Shown piece after piece: positions 17,223 to 25,566 of a stretch of 64,000 bases of DNA. The stretch covers positions 124,001 to 188,000 of the forward strand of contig JADJAG010000012.1 in NCBI GenBank assembly GCA_016704325.1, written 5' to 3'. Position 1 is the first letter of the stretch. The number at the start of each line of letters is the position of its first letter. The notes under the pieces were generated by a model. That model was not told the DNA's origin. It saw only the letters and a program-made list of their open reading frames with translations, and searched no databases. The position numbers were made by a program, and so were the translations under genes. The DNA is from Chitinophagaceae bacterium. GTDB taxonomy: Bacteria > Bacteroidota > Bacteroidia > Chitinophagales > UBA10324.

Positions 17223-20078
17223 ATGAAAAACTATGCACTTGTACTGTTGCTTATTACGGGTTATGTAAAGCTTCATGCGCAAACTATCCCTGCTATTGAA
17301 TGGCAAAAATCATTAGGCGGAACCGACAATGAGAGGGCCTTTTCCATTCAGCCAACGAATGATAACGGGTTGATCATTGCAGGTTATACTGCTTCTGAAG
17401 ATGGAGATGTTACAACTCATTATGGAGGTCGTGATTTCTGGATTGTTAAACTGGATGCTGCCGGAGATATGCTTTGGCAGAAAGCATTCGGTGGAACGCA
17501 GGATGAAGAGGCGCGTTCCATTCAGCAAACTACGGACAGCGGATTTATTGTAGCAGGCTTTACTGCATCCAATGATAGTAATGTTACGGGAAACCATGGC
17601 GGAACAGATTATTGGATCGTGAAACTGGACATCGCAGGAAATTTAGAATGGCAGCGATCACTGGGTGGCACGAAGAATGATACTGCATGTTCCATTCAGC
17701 AAACTAACAATGGAGGCTTTATTGTTGCAGGAACTTCTCATTCAAACGATGGTGATGTTACCTATCATCATGGTTCTGTTTTTTCACCCGATATATGGTT
17801 GGTAAAACTCGATGCTTCCGGAAATATAACAAAGGAAAAATCATTCGGAGGAACCGGTAACGACCATGGCCGTTCCATCCGGCAAACCAGTGATAATGGA
17901 TTTATCCTCGTCGGATTTTCGGATTCTGAGAATGGCGATGTAACTGGAAACTATTACAGTCGCGATTACTGGATCGTGAAGCTCACCATTGCAATCAAAA
18001 TCGAATGGGAAAAATGCCTGGGAGGATATGCAACAGATGAAGGTCAGTCAGTAGAAGAAACAGATGATGGTGGATTTATTGTTACAGGTAGCTCGGATTC
18101 AAATGATGGTGATGTATCCGGGAATCATTTTACTTCCTGGTATGGAAGTATTATTAATTCACGTGATATCTGGACAGTAAGATTGACAAAAACCGGGAAT
18201 ATCCTTTGGCAAAAAAGTTTGGGAGGTACATTCGGCGAACATGCCTTCTCAACAAAGCAAACCATCGATAAAGGGTTTATAGTAGCAGGAATTTCTTTTT
18301 CAAATGGATGGGATGTTTCGGGAAACAAGGGAAACGGTGATGCATGGATCGTAAAGCTGGATTCATCAGGAGCTATAACATGGCAGCAAACCATCGGAGG
18401 CACTGGTTCCGACATCATTTCTTCCATTATTGAAACTACGGAAGAAGAAATTATCGCCGTTGGTTCTTCCGGTTCTAATGATGGGGATGTTTCCGGTAAC
18501 CATGGATTGGAAGATTACTGGATCGTTAAACTTTCCTGCAATGTTCCACAGATTTTTTTTGAGGATGCTGATGGCGATGGTTTTGGAAATGTCGATGTGA
18601 GCATTACAGTAACTTCATGTATTCCACCATTGGGATATGTTTCAGACACCTTGGATTGCAATGATGCAGCTGCAGCAATCCATCCTCCGGCCTCACCATC
18701 TCTATTATGGCAAAAATGCCTGGGTGGTACTCAGTTTAATGGTGATTTTGCAGCAGGTATCGAGCAAACTTCTGATGGAGGATATATTATGGCCGGATCC
18801 ACCTGGTCGGATGACGGAGATGTTTCAGGAAACAAAGGTGAGTCAGACTACTGGGTGGTAAAGCTTGGTGCTGAAGGAATGATAGAGTGGCAAAAATGTT
18901 TGGGAGGATCCAGCAATGAATATGCACGATCTGTTCAACAAACCACTGATGGAGGATATGTAGTTGCAGGTGAATCTTATTCTACAGATGGTGATGTTTC
19001 AGGTCATCACGGAACTGCCTCCAACTCGGATATTTGGATGGTGAAGCTTGATGCCTCCGGAAATATACAGTGGGAAAAGAGCCTTGGTGGCAGCGAATAT
19101 GAGCAGGACGGATACGTAAAGCAGACTCCAGACGGCGGTTACATTGTGGTAGGAACCTCCGGTTCTAACGATGGCGATGTTTCAGGTCACCACGGACAGG
19201 TTTATTATCCCGACCTCTGGGTGGTTAGACTCAATGCGGTTGGAACTATACTTTGGCAGAAATCTCTCGGAGGTTACGAATCTGAATATGGGAAAAGTGT
19301 ATCGTTAGTTGCTGACGGTTCTTATGTTGTTGCAGGCCAGACTGCTTCGAACAATGGAAATGTTTCGGGAAACCACGGTTACTGGGATTCTTGGGTGGTG
19401 AACCTCGATTCTTCCGGGAACATGCTCTGGCAAAAATGCCTGGGGGGCTCGGATGCGGACGCTTTAACATGTATCAGGCAGACCACTGATGGTGGGTTCA
19501 TTGCTCTGGGTAATACAACATCAACCAATGGTGATGTTTCCGGAAACCATGGTTATCTCGATTATTGGATCGTAAAGTTGGATCCTTATGGCAACCTGCT
19601 CTGGCAAAAATGCTTAGGTGAGAGCGGATACGATAATGGTTTTGCTATGTGCCTAACTGCTGAAGGGGGATTCATTGTTGCGGGTTTCTCCGAATCACAA
19701 GAAGGTGATGTGCAAGGACATCATGGAGTTTACGATACCTGGATTGTAAAGCTGAGCTCATCAGGCAACGTAGAATGGATAGAAAGATGCATGGGAGGTG
19801 AGGGCATTGATGCACCAGCGTCCATAGATCAAACTGATGATGGAGGATTTATCGTAGCCGGTTTTTCTGATTCACAGCTTGGAGATGTTACAGGAAATCA
19901 TGGATTTTCATTTGACTGCTGGGTCGTCCGGCTCGCACCCGCCTCAGGTACCGAAATTTTAAACGGGATCGATGATGATTGCGACGGCACTATAGATGGT
20001 ATTATAGATAGCGCTCCTTTGGTTGAACAGGTCGAATCTCCAATTTTGTTTATCCCAATCCCACTAATGGAATTGTAA
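17223..20078 (+). CDS. Secreted double seven-blade repeat protein (7+7 blades) with MopE motif
   Basis: A signal peptide (about residues 1-20, ending KLHAQ) is followed by seven blade repeats (about 25-440). A MopE-type motif follows (FEDADGDGFGN, then DCNDAAAAIHP), then a second block of exactly seven repeats (about 497-915). A final partial MopE motif reads EILNGIDDDCDGTIDG. The repeats have the plan W-Q-K-x-LGG, SIQQT-x-DGGFIVAG, SNDGDVSGNHG and DYWIVKLD. Two seven-bladed propellers joined by a metal-binding linker is the natural reading. The sorting domain continues in another frame at 20051-20287; one missing base near 20044 separates them. It is the longest member of the family in the window. 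Confidence 0.9.
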   Translation: MKNYALVLLLITGYVKLHAQTIPAIEWQKSLGGTDNERAFSIQPTNDNGLIIAGYTASEDGDVTTHYGGRDFWIVKLDAAGDMLWQKAFGGTQDEEARSIQQTTDSGFIVAGFTASNDSNVTGNHGGTDYWIVKLDIAGNLEWQRSLGGTKNDTACSIQQTNNGGFIVAGTSHSNDGDVTYHHGSVFSPDIWLVKLDASGNITKEKSFGGTGNDHGRSIRQTSDNGFILVGFSDSENGDVTGNYYSRDYWIVKLTIAIKIEWEKCLGGYATDEGQSVEETDDGGFIVTGSSDSNDGDVSGNHFTSWYGSIINSRDIWTVRLTKTGNILWQKSLGGTFGEHAFSTKQTIDKGFIVAGISFSNGWDVSGNKGNGDAWIVKLDSSGAITWQQTIGGTGSDIISSIIETTEEEIIAVGSSGSNDGDVSGNHGLEDYWIVKLSCNVPQIFFEDADGDGFGNVDVSITVTSCIPPLGYVSDTLDCNDAAAAIHPPASPSLLWQKCLGGTQFNGDFAAGIEQTSDGGYIMAGSTWSDDGDVSGNKGESDYWVVKLGAEGMIEWQKCLGGSSNEYARSVQQTTDGGYVVAGESYSTDGDVSGHHGTASNSDIWMVKLDASGNIQWEKSLGGSEYEQDGYVKQTPDGGYIVVGTSGSNDGDVSGHHGQVYYPDLWVVRLNAVGTILWQKSLGGYESEYGKSVSLVADGSYVVAGQTASNNGNVSGNHGYWDSWVVNLDSSGNMLWQKCLGGSDADALTCIRQTTDGGFIALGNTTSTNGDVSGNHGYLDYWIVKLDPYGNLLWQKCLGESGYDNGFAMCLTAEGGFIVAGFSESQEGDVQGHHGVYDTWIVKLSSSGNVEWIERCMGGEGIDAPASIDQTDDGGFIVAGFSDSQLGDVTGNHGFSFDCWVVRLAPASGTEILNGIDDDCDGTIDGIIDSAPLVEQVESPILFIPIPLMEL

Positions 20079-20287
20079 CCATCGCTGAGTTTTCCAGTCC
20101 AAAACAATCCATCATCATTCGTGTGCTCGATTTCTCAGGAAAAGAATTATACTTGGAAAATATTGGCAACATAACCGGCACCTTTTCCAAACAACTTGAT
20201 CTCAGCAATTTTTCTCAGGGGACTTATTTACTTGAGCTGATTCACAACGGACAACGGGAGGTGAAAAAGCTGGTAATCCAAAAATAA
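20051..20287 (+). pseudogene. Detached T9SS sorting domain of the double-propeller gene
   Basis: In the frame beginning at 20051 the sequence reads YPNPTNGIVTIAEF, then VLDFSGKELYLENI, GTFSKQLDLSNF and GTYLLELIHNGQREVKKLVIQK before the stop. This is a complete type A sorting domain and a close relative of the one ending at 16996. One base is missing in the A or T run at 20042-20047, so it is not joined to the upstream frame. Confidence 0.82.
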
Positions 20288-20309
20288 TCTGAGCACAGGA
20301 AAATCTATC

Positions 20310-20385
20310 AACAGTATAAGAACTATCCATTCAGCTGAGTACGAATTACAGCGTGATCTTGTATTGCAGGTATTCTGTAACTTCA
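20310..20385 (+). repeat. Upstream leader repeat, copy 1
   Basis: About 75 bp share GTATAAGAA, ATCCATTCAGC, CGAATT and CTTGTATTGCAGGTA with 22737-22811. Both copies lie just upstream of a palindrome promoter module (20401 and 22850), so the conserved control region extends beyond the palindrome in these two cases. Confidence 0.7.
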
Positions 20386-20400
20386 TTCCAATCCAAATCC

Positions 20401-20473
20401 ATCCCTGAATTCAGGGAGCCTCATTTTACCGGAATTCTGTCATGCAATCGCCTTGTGTATAAAGCCATATTTG
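20401..20473 (+). promoter_or_regulatory. Palindrome-headed promoter module, copy E
   Basis: ATCCCTGAATTCAGGGAG (20401-20418, one mismatch), CATTTTACCGGAATTC, GTCATG, a 21-bp spacer and CATATTTG at 20466-20473. The tiny membrane protein starts 36 bp later, the same distance as in copy B. Confidence 0.82.
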
Positions 20474-20508
20474 TATCAGCAAAGGTCACTATTCTAAAAC
20501 TTAACCTT

Positions 20509-20625
20509 ATGAAAAACAATCACGTCAAACTGTTCCTTCACAATGCCGGAGTTGAATTGGGAGCATGGCTGCTATCAGGCAGCTTTGTTGCGGGCATCGT
20601 TTGGCTGGCAGGAAACCTGTTTTAA
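20509..20625 (+). CDS. 38-residue single-pass membrane protein, E-x-GAW family
   Basis: It starts MKNNHVKLFLHNAG, then VELGAW and a helix of about 18 residues containing a late Trp (IVWLAGNLF). It is the closest paralogue of the protein at 1966: the same length of 38 residues and the same MK-N/D-NH start. A longer upstream frame exists but would run through promoter module E, so the ATG at 20509 is chosen. The gene ends 243 bp before the next propeller gene; that gap shows no gene. Its function is unknown. The conserved Glu just before the helix, the GAW and the lack of a signal-peptide cleavage motif favour an inner-membrane protein. Confidence 0.78.
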   Translation: MKNNHVKLFLHNAGVELGAWLLSGSFVAGIVWLAGNLF

Positions 20626-20868
20626 ATCAAATTGAGCGGAGATCAGTCCGCAAAAAGGTTATTACAGTCGATAAAAGGCTTTTCCCCATTATAACCTCAA
20701 AAGAAGCTGCACAAAAAAATCTCAACCTATAGTTATTTCCTTATGTTATAATTGATTTTTTATGCATATTTATAGAGTAATTTTTACTCGATAAGCCAAA
20801 CATGCTACTTTAAATTTTCTCTAATTCAATATCCCTTTTTTCATTTCATCTTTCATTAAAACAGATCT

Positions 20869-21333
20869 ATGAAAAACTTGGTACAACACGGGTTTCTTTT
20901 TCTGGCTTTTTGCCCTTCTTTGCTGCTACATGCGCAAACTCCTGATATTATCTGGAAAAAATGTTTTGGTGGCAGTAACATTGATGCGGCCTATTCCGCT
21001 GATCTCACCACTGACGGCGGATATATTATTGCCGGTGGCGCTCTCTCAAGTGATGGCGACGTTACAGTAAACAAGGGATCCTTTGATTACTGGATCGTGA
21101 AATCAGATGTTTCAGCTGATTTGCAATGGCAAAAATCTTTGGGTGGAAGCGGCGAGGAAACTGCCTATTCTATTCAGCAAACTGCCGATGGTGGATATAT
21201 TGTTGCTGGATATTCCTATTCGAATGATGGGGATGTTTCGGGAAATCATGGTGGCAGCGATTATTGGATTCTAAAATTAAATGCAGCAGGAGATGTAGAA
21301 TGGCAAAAATGCCTTGGGAGGATCGGCAGATGA
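20869..21333 (+). CDS. Secreted seven-blade repeat protein, 5' part (frameshifted)
   Basis: A signal peptide (about residues 1-23, ending LLHAQT) is followed by blades 1 and 2 and the start of blade 3 (VEWQKCLG). One extra G in the run at about 21315-21317 (TTGGGAGG where TTGGAGG is expected) throws it out of frame. The gene resumes at 21314. The combined 20869-22432 gene has seven blades and a sorting domain and no MopE motif. Confidence 0.85.
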   Translation: MKNLVQHGFLFLAFCPSLLLHAQTPDIIWKKCFGGSNIDAAYSADLTTDGGYIIAGGALSSDGDVTVNKGSFDYWIVKSDVSADLQWQKSLGGSGEETAYSIQQTADGGYIVAGYSYSNDGDVSGNHGGSDYWILKLNAAGDVEWQKCLGRIGR

Positions 21334-22432
21334 TGTGGCTTCTTCCATCCAGCAGACCTCTGATGGCGGATTTATTGTAGCAGGATATTCTTCTTCGAAT
21401 GATTGGGATGTAACAGGTAATCATGGTCTCTCTGATTACTGGATCGTGAAGTTAGATGGCGATGGAAATATATCTTGGCAAAAGTCGCTGGGAGGAGTAA
21501 ATGATGATCAGGGAGCTTCCATTCAGGAAATTTCAGGGGGCGGGTTCATAGTTGCTGGGTGGTCTGGTGTTATAGGTGCCGCTGATTATTGGATAATAAA
21601 TTTAGATGCTGATGGAAATATTGTGTGGGAAAAGTCTTATGGCGGAACCGGTAACGACCAGGCAACATCAGTCAGGCAAACCAACGATGGCGGGTTTATT
21701 GTTGCAGGACATTCTTATTCCACAGACTCGAACATTACCAACCAAGGTGGTGCTGATTATTGGGTAGTGAAATTAGATGCAGCAGGAAATTTAACATGGC
21801 AAAAATCATTTGGGGGATCTGATGAGGATGTTGCGAATGCCATTCAGCAAACTTCAGACGGCGGATTTATTGTTGCAGGAAAATCTGAATCAGATAACGG
21901 TGACGTTAGTCCACTTTATGACAAGCACGATTTCTGGATTGTAAAATTAAGTGCGGCCGGAAGTTTATTATGGCAAAAATCCTTGGGTGGAGACAAGGAT
22001 GATGTTGCATTTTCCATTCACCAAACTTCTGACAATGGTTTTATGGTTGCAGGCTGGTCTATTTCAACGGATGGGGATATTATCGGATCGGAACCTAATG
22101 GTTCCCGCGACTTTTGGGTAGTAAAATTATCGAGCGATATTGAGTCAGGGATTGCCTCGTTAACAAACTCTTCAATTTCAGTTTACCCCAACCCTGTTCA
22201 AAACGAGCTCATCATTAACTTAACAATACCTGTGCATAAAGTTCGCATGCAGGTATGTGACTTGCAGGGAAGGACGATTAGCATTCCGAACAATTTTCCC
22301 AACTCATCAACTGCACAAAATAATACTGTGAAAATCAATACTGCTGAGTTGTCGAATGGATTTTACACGCTAAGAATTACGGATGAAAAAACCGGTGAAA
22401 GTAAAGTCACTAAATTTGTCAAGATGCAATAG
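21314..22432 (+). CDS. Secreted seven-blade repeat protein, 3' part with T9SS domain
   Basis: It completes blade 3 (GGSADDVASSIQQTSDGGF) and carries blades 4-7. Blade 4 is shorter and lacks the DGDVSGNHGG turn (GWSGVIGAADYW). A type A sorting domain follows from about residue 278 (ISVYPNPVQNELIINL, then VCDLQGRTISI and GFYTLRITD..KFVKMQ). This sorting domain differs in sequence from the others nearby. The apparent start is inside blade 3 and is not a real initiation site. Confidence 0.85.
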   Translation: MGGSADDVASSIQQTSDGGFIVAGYSSSNDWDVTGNHGLSDYWIVKLDGDGNISWQKSLGGVNDDQGASIQEISGGGFIVAGWSGVIGAADYWIINLDADGNIVWEKSYGGTGNDQATSVRQTNDGGFIVAGHSYSTDSNITNQGGADYWVVKLDAAGNLTWQKSFGGSDEDVANAIQQTSDGGFIVAGKSESDNGDVSPLYDKHDFWIVKLSAAGSLLWQKSLGGDKDDVAFSIHQTSDNGFMVAGWSISTDGDIIGSEPNGSRDFWVVKLSSDIESGIASLTNSSISVYPNPVQNELIINLTIPVHKVRMQVCDLQGRTISIPNNFPNSSTAQNNTVKINTAELSNGFYTLRITDEKTGESKVTKFVKMQ

Positions 22433-22736
22433 GAAGACAGCTCTTGCTTAGTTGGTATTGCGCGCCTAACACAAAGGCGCCAGGAAAAACTATAACCTGT
22501 TAGCTGCAAAGTTTTTACTTTTTTGGCGGCTTTGCAGTTTGGCGCTTGTTTTACGGTTAATATTGGAACCACCCATCCTGCCTTGCCCAATGTGTGCTAC
22601 ACCAAGTGAAAATTAAATCAGCTTCTGATAGTTCAATTCGTCAGGCCGCACTTACCTGATCAATTCATTGGCAACGGACCATATACGGTAAAGAATCTTG
22701 TGTATGAAGATAATTTCATTACAGGAAATACTTTCT

Positions 22737-22811
22737 GTCGTATAAGAATAATCCATTCAGCAAGAGTGCGAATTTCATCTTGTTCTTGTATTGCAGGTAC
22801 TTTGTGACATA
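22737..22811 (+). repeat. Upstream leader repeat, copy 2
   Basis: This is the second copy of the element at 20310-20385, with the same order of conserved blocks and ending CTTGTATTGCAGGTA. It lies in the gap 22433-22971. That gap also contains an inverted repeat around 22500-22545 (CTGCAAAG..CTTTGCAG) that may end transcription of the preceding gene. Confidence 0.7.
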
Positions 22812-22849
22812 AAGTATTAATTCATCTTTCCCTGTTCTCTTTCTCCTCC

Positions 22850-22922
22850 TTCCCTGAATACAGGGAAGCACTTTTTAGCGGAATCCTGTGATGTTTACGG
22901 CCTGCACAAGAGGGCATTTTTG
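22850..22922 (+). promoter_or_regulatory. Palindrome-headed promoter module, copy F
   Basis: TTCCCTGAATACAGGGAA (22850-22867; symmetrical outer changes keep the dyad), TTTTTAGCGGAATCC, GTGATG, a 21-bp spacer and CATTTTTG at 22915-22922. It lies 50 bp upstream of the start of a secreted seven-blade protein, the only copy placed before such a gene. Confidence 0.8.
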
Positions 22923-22971
22923 TATGGTAATTTTTCACACAGCACTAAATACTGTACTAAAAACTGTTCTT

Positions 22972-24981
22972 ATGAAAACACGCACCATGCTTCTCGCCAT
23001 CTTATTCGCATTAAGTAATGCTTCTGCAGAGACTGCTCCTCCTTCCATCATTTGGCAAAAACCTTTTGGCGGTAATAAAGCGGAGGAAGCCCGCTTCTTA
23101 CAACTTACACCTGATGGTGGCTGTATCTTCACAGGGTTTGCCCGCTCCATCGATGGCGATTTAACTGATAATAAAGGAGCCGATGATTTATGGGTGGTGA
23201 AGTTGGATTCCAACGGCGCAATCCAATGGCAGAAAACATTTGGCGGAACAGGGGAGGAATGGGGAAGGCATATTCAGCTCACTTCCGATGGCGGATACAT
23301 TGTGGCAGGACATACTACCACTGCAAATGACTATGACGATGTAAAAGGCAACAACGGAGGATTTGATTGCTGGATTCTGAAGCTGACCAGTACCGGAGAA
23401 CCGGAATGGCAAAGATCACTTGGTGGTTCATCGCTCGACCTGGCATACAGGGTGCAGCAAACAGCCAACGGCAATTATATCGTGTTTGGCGGAACAAAAT
23501 CCACTGATGGAGATGTGACCGAAAAAAGTACCACGGATGCAGACTATTGGATGGCGATGTTAGACCCTGCCGGAAATATGCTGTGGCAAAAACGCTACGG
23601 CGGTAGTGACCATGAAGAGGGTAGCTCACTGGAATTGACCTCCGACGGCGGTTTTATCATCTCCGGATTTTCCAATTCAAATAACGGCACAGTTGCAGGC
23701 AATCATGGTGATTTTGATGCCTATATTATTAAAACCGATATGAATGGAGATATTCAATGGTCTAAATGCTATGGCGGAAGTGCTGAAGATGCTGCAAGGG
23801 ATGCACGCCAAACAACTGATGGTGGTTATATCATAACCGGTTATACGAAATCAAATGACGGCGATGTAAGTGGAAAGCACGGCGGCCAGGATGCATGGGT
23901 AGTGAAAGTAGATGCCAATGGAGCCATTCAATGGCAAAATTCACTGGGAGGATCTAATTTGGAGTATGCATATTATGTTGAACAGGCTCCCGACAACAGT
24001 GGTTACCTGGTGGCAGGTCACAGCGGTTCTGAAAATGGAGATGCTACCGCCAATCATGGATTGTATGACTGCTGGGTGCTCAAACTAAACCTTGATGGCA
24101 ACCTCCTCTGGCAGAAATCACTTGGAGGCGCAGAACAGGATTATGGCAGGGCCATTACCCAAACCTATTCCGGTGATTTTTTTGTGGCAGGGTCAACCAC
24201 TTCTATTGACGGCGATGTATCGGGCAAACACAATGGTCCGGGGTCATATGATGCCTGGATTCTGAAACTAACCGGTAATTGTGTTCAACAGGCTTTTTAT
24301 CTTGATAATGATGGCGACGGATATGGAGATCCTGAAGTTTCCATGCAAGCATGTACCGGGGCGACGGGATATGTTTCCAATCATACAGATTGTGATGACA
24401 ACAACTTTCATATTCACCCATTTGCAAGGGCCATTGAAGACGCATTGGCTTTTGATTGCGATACTGTTGTATTTGAGGATTTGGATGCAATCCTGCAGCA
24501 TTCAACTATTGCATTTAACACAGAATTACCTTTTCCACCGTTTAATGCAATTGTTGATTCTTCTGAATTAATTAATGATACAACAGTAACCGGCAATAGA
24601 AGTGCAGGAAAAAATCAGGGAGTAGTACGTGAATTGAAATCGAAATCGCAAATGGAAAGCGCACCTGGTCAAAATAGGAAGAGCCCCTTCCATCCCGATA
24701 CGTTGGCATCGAAAGTCGCCTACAGTATGCAGATAACAGAAGTCTATCCGAATCCTTTTACCACATCAGCAACGGTTTCAATTTTAATACCGGTTGCATC
24801 GCATCTGCAAATAACACTGGCAGACCTGAACGGGAAAGCACTGCAGGTAATAGCCGATGAATACATGGCAGCAGGAAATCATGAGATTATCATTCACCGT
24901 GCTTCAAAGAGTGCAGGCATTTATTTCCTGGTATTAAGAGCGAATGGACAAATGCTGACAAAAAAGTTGGTTATTGAATAG
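22972..24981 (+). CDS. Secreted seven-blade repeat protein with MopE motif and T9SS domain
   Basis: The ATG at 22972 is chosen because it begins a clean signal peptide (MKTRTMLLAILFALSNASA). The earlier in-frame ATG at 22888 lies inside the GTGATG element of promoter module F. Seven blades follow (IIWQKPFGGNKAEEAR to DAWILKLTGN, about residues 26-437). A MopE-like segment follows (LDNDGDGYGD, DCDDNNFHIHP) but without the usual CNGIDDNCDG end. A ~100-residue linker then leads to a sorting domain (ITEVYPNPFTTSATVSIL, then LADLNGKALQV and GIYFLVLRANGQ). The gene is intact. It is a close paralogue of 33850-35835, which has the same blade order, so the pair arose by whole-gene duplication. Confidence 0.92.
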   Translation: MKTRTMLLAILFALSNASAETAPPSIIWQKPFGGNKAEEARFLQLTPDGGCIFTGFARSIDGDLTDNKGADDLWVVKLDSNGAIQWQKTFGGTGEEWGRHIQLTSDGGYIVAGHTTTANDYDDVKGNNGGFDCWILKLTSTGEPEWQRSLGGSSLDLAYRVQQTANGNYIVFGGTKSTDGDVTEKSTTDADYWMAMLDPAGNMLWQKRYGGSDHEEGSSLELTSDGGFIISGFSNSNNGTVAGNHGDFDAYIIKTDMNGDIQWSKCYGGSAEDAARDARQTTDGGYIITGYTKSNDGDVSGKHGGQDAWVVKVDANGAIQWQNSLGGSNLEYAYYVEQAPDNSGYLVAGHSGSENGDATANHGLYDCWVLKLNLDGNLLWQKSLGGAEQDYGRAITQTYSGDFFVAGSTTSIDGDVSGKHNGPGSYDAWILKLTGNCVQQAFYLDNDGDGYGDPEVSMQACTGATGYVSNHTDCDDNNFHIHPFARAIEDALAFDCDTVVFEDLDAILQHSTIAFNTELPFPPFNAIVDSSELINDTTVTGNRSAGKNQGVVRELKSKSQMESAPGQNRKSPFHPDTLASKVAYSMQITEVYPNPFTTSATVSILIPVASHLQITLADLNGKALQVIADEYMAAGNHEIIIHRASKSAGIYFLVLRANGQMLTKKLVIE

Positions 24982-24991
24982 CAGGAAGCTG

Positions 24992-25025
24992 CAGCAAGTG
25001 ATGTTCTTATATGCATCACTTGCTG
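24992..25025 (+). terminator. Hairpin after seven-blade gene
   Basis: A perfect 12-bp stem (CAGCAAGTGATG with CATCACTTGCTG) around a 10-nt loop lies 11 bp after the stop and is followed by a modest T-rich stretch. It is a probable terminator. Confidence 0.6.
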
Positions 25026-25068
25026 ACTTTGCTTTAAACATTATACTTCAAATTTGAGGTTGAGACTA

Positions 25069-25141
25069 ATCCCTGAATTCAGGGATGCTCATTTTAGCCG
25101 GAATCAGTGATGTAATCAGGCCCCTTGTAACGTCATATTTG
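25069..25141 (+). promoter_or_regulatory. Palindrome-headed promoter module, copy G
   Basis: Perfect palindrome ATCCCTGAATTCAGGGAT (25069-25086), CATTTTAGCCGGAATC, GTGATG, a 21-bp spacer and CATATTTG at 25134-25141. The start codon is 43 bp downstream. Confidence 0.85.
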
Positions 25142-25183
25142 TATCGTCAAATGTTAATTAAATCATTCTAAAAACTAACCGTT

Positions 25184-25348
25184 ATGAAGAACTCCGGCAA
25201 CAATGCAATCGAAATGAATACTCGTTTTTCAGTTGATAGCAATTATGTTAAACAGTTTCTTCTTAATGCCGGAATTGAAACCGGAGCCTGGTTGCTTTCT
25301 GCCGGCTTCTTTGCAGGTATTTCCTGGCTGGCTGCAAGTATGTTTTAG
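25184..25348 (+). CDS. 54-residue single-pass membrane protein, E-x-GAW family
   Basis: A polar N-terminal extension (residues 1-20) is followed by YVKQFLLNAGIETGAW and a helix with a late Trp (GISWLAASMF). The core (NAG-[IV]-E-x-GAWLLS-x-x-F-x-AGI-x-WLA) is nearly identical to that of 20509-20625, while the 54-residue length matches the member at 4048. The gene ends about 220 bp before the convergent lipoprotein operon on the other strand. It is the last member of the group in the window, and the promoter module is not seen with a gene beyond it. Confidence 0.78.
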   Translation: MKNSGNNAIEMNTRFSVDSNYVKQFLLNAGIETGAWLLSAGFFAGISWLAASMF

Positions 25349-25566
25349 CTCAAAGCAAACGCAGCGCTCCATAAACACGATACAATGCCAGTTAGTACAA
25401 TCAAAGCACGAATTCACAAAATTATATTGATCTATTAAGTCCGATATGGATCCTAACTATTATATCACCGGTACAGAAAAAGTCAAAGCATATTTCTATT
25501 ACCCTATTTTATAGTTGACTTTTTTTGTACTTACTCAATTACCATAAAGTGTTTCAGCAGACGAGT

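Noticed and set aside
20353..20508. N-terminal extension of the 38-residue protein
   Set aside because: The extension is the translation of promoter module E; the paralogue at 1966 has the same short start.
22888..22971. Upstream start for the seven-blade gene giving 28 extra residues
   Set aside because: The ATG lies inside the GTGATG promoter element and the extra residues would precede a perfect signal peptide.
1853..25141. Reading the repeated palindrome blocks as riboswitches or RNA elements
   Set aside because: Conservation lies upstream of and up to the -7 box with fixed spacing, so most of it would not be transcribed; DNA operator plus promoter fits better.
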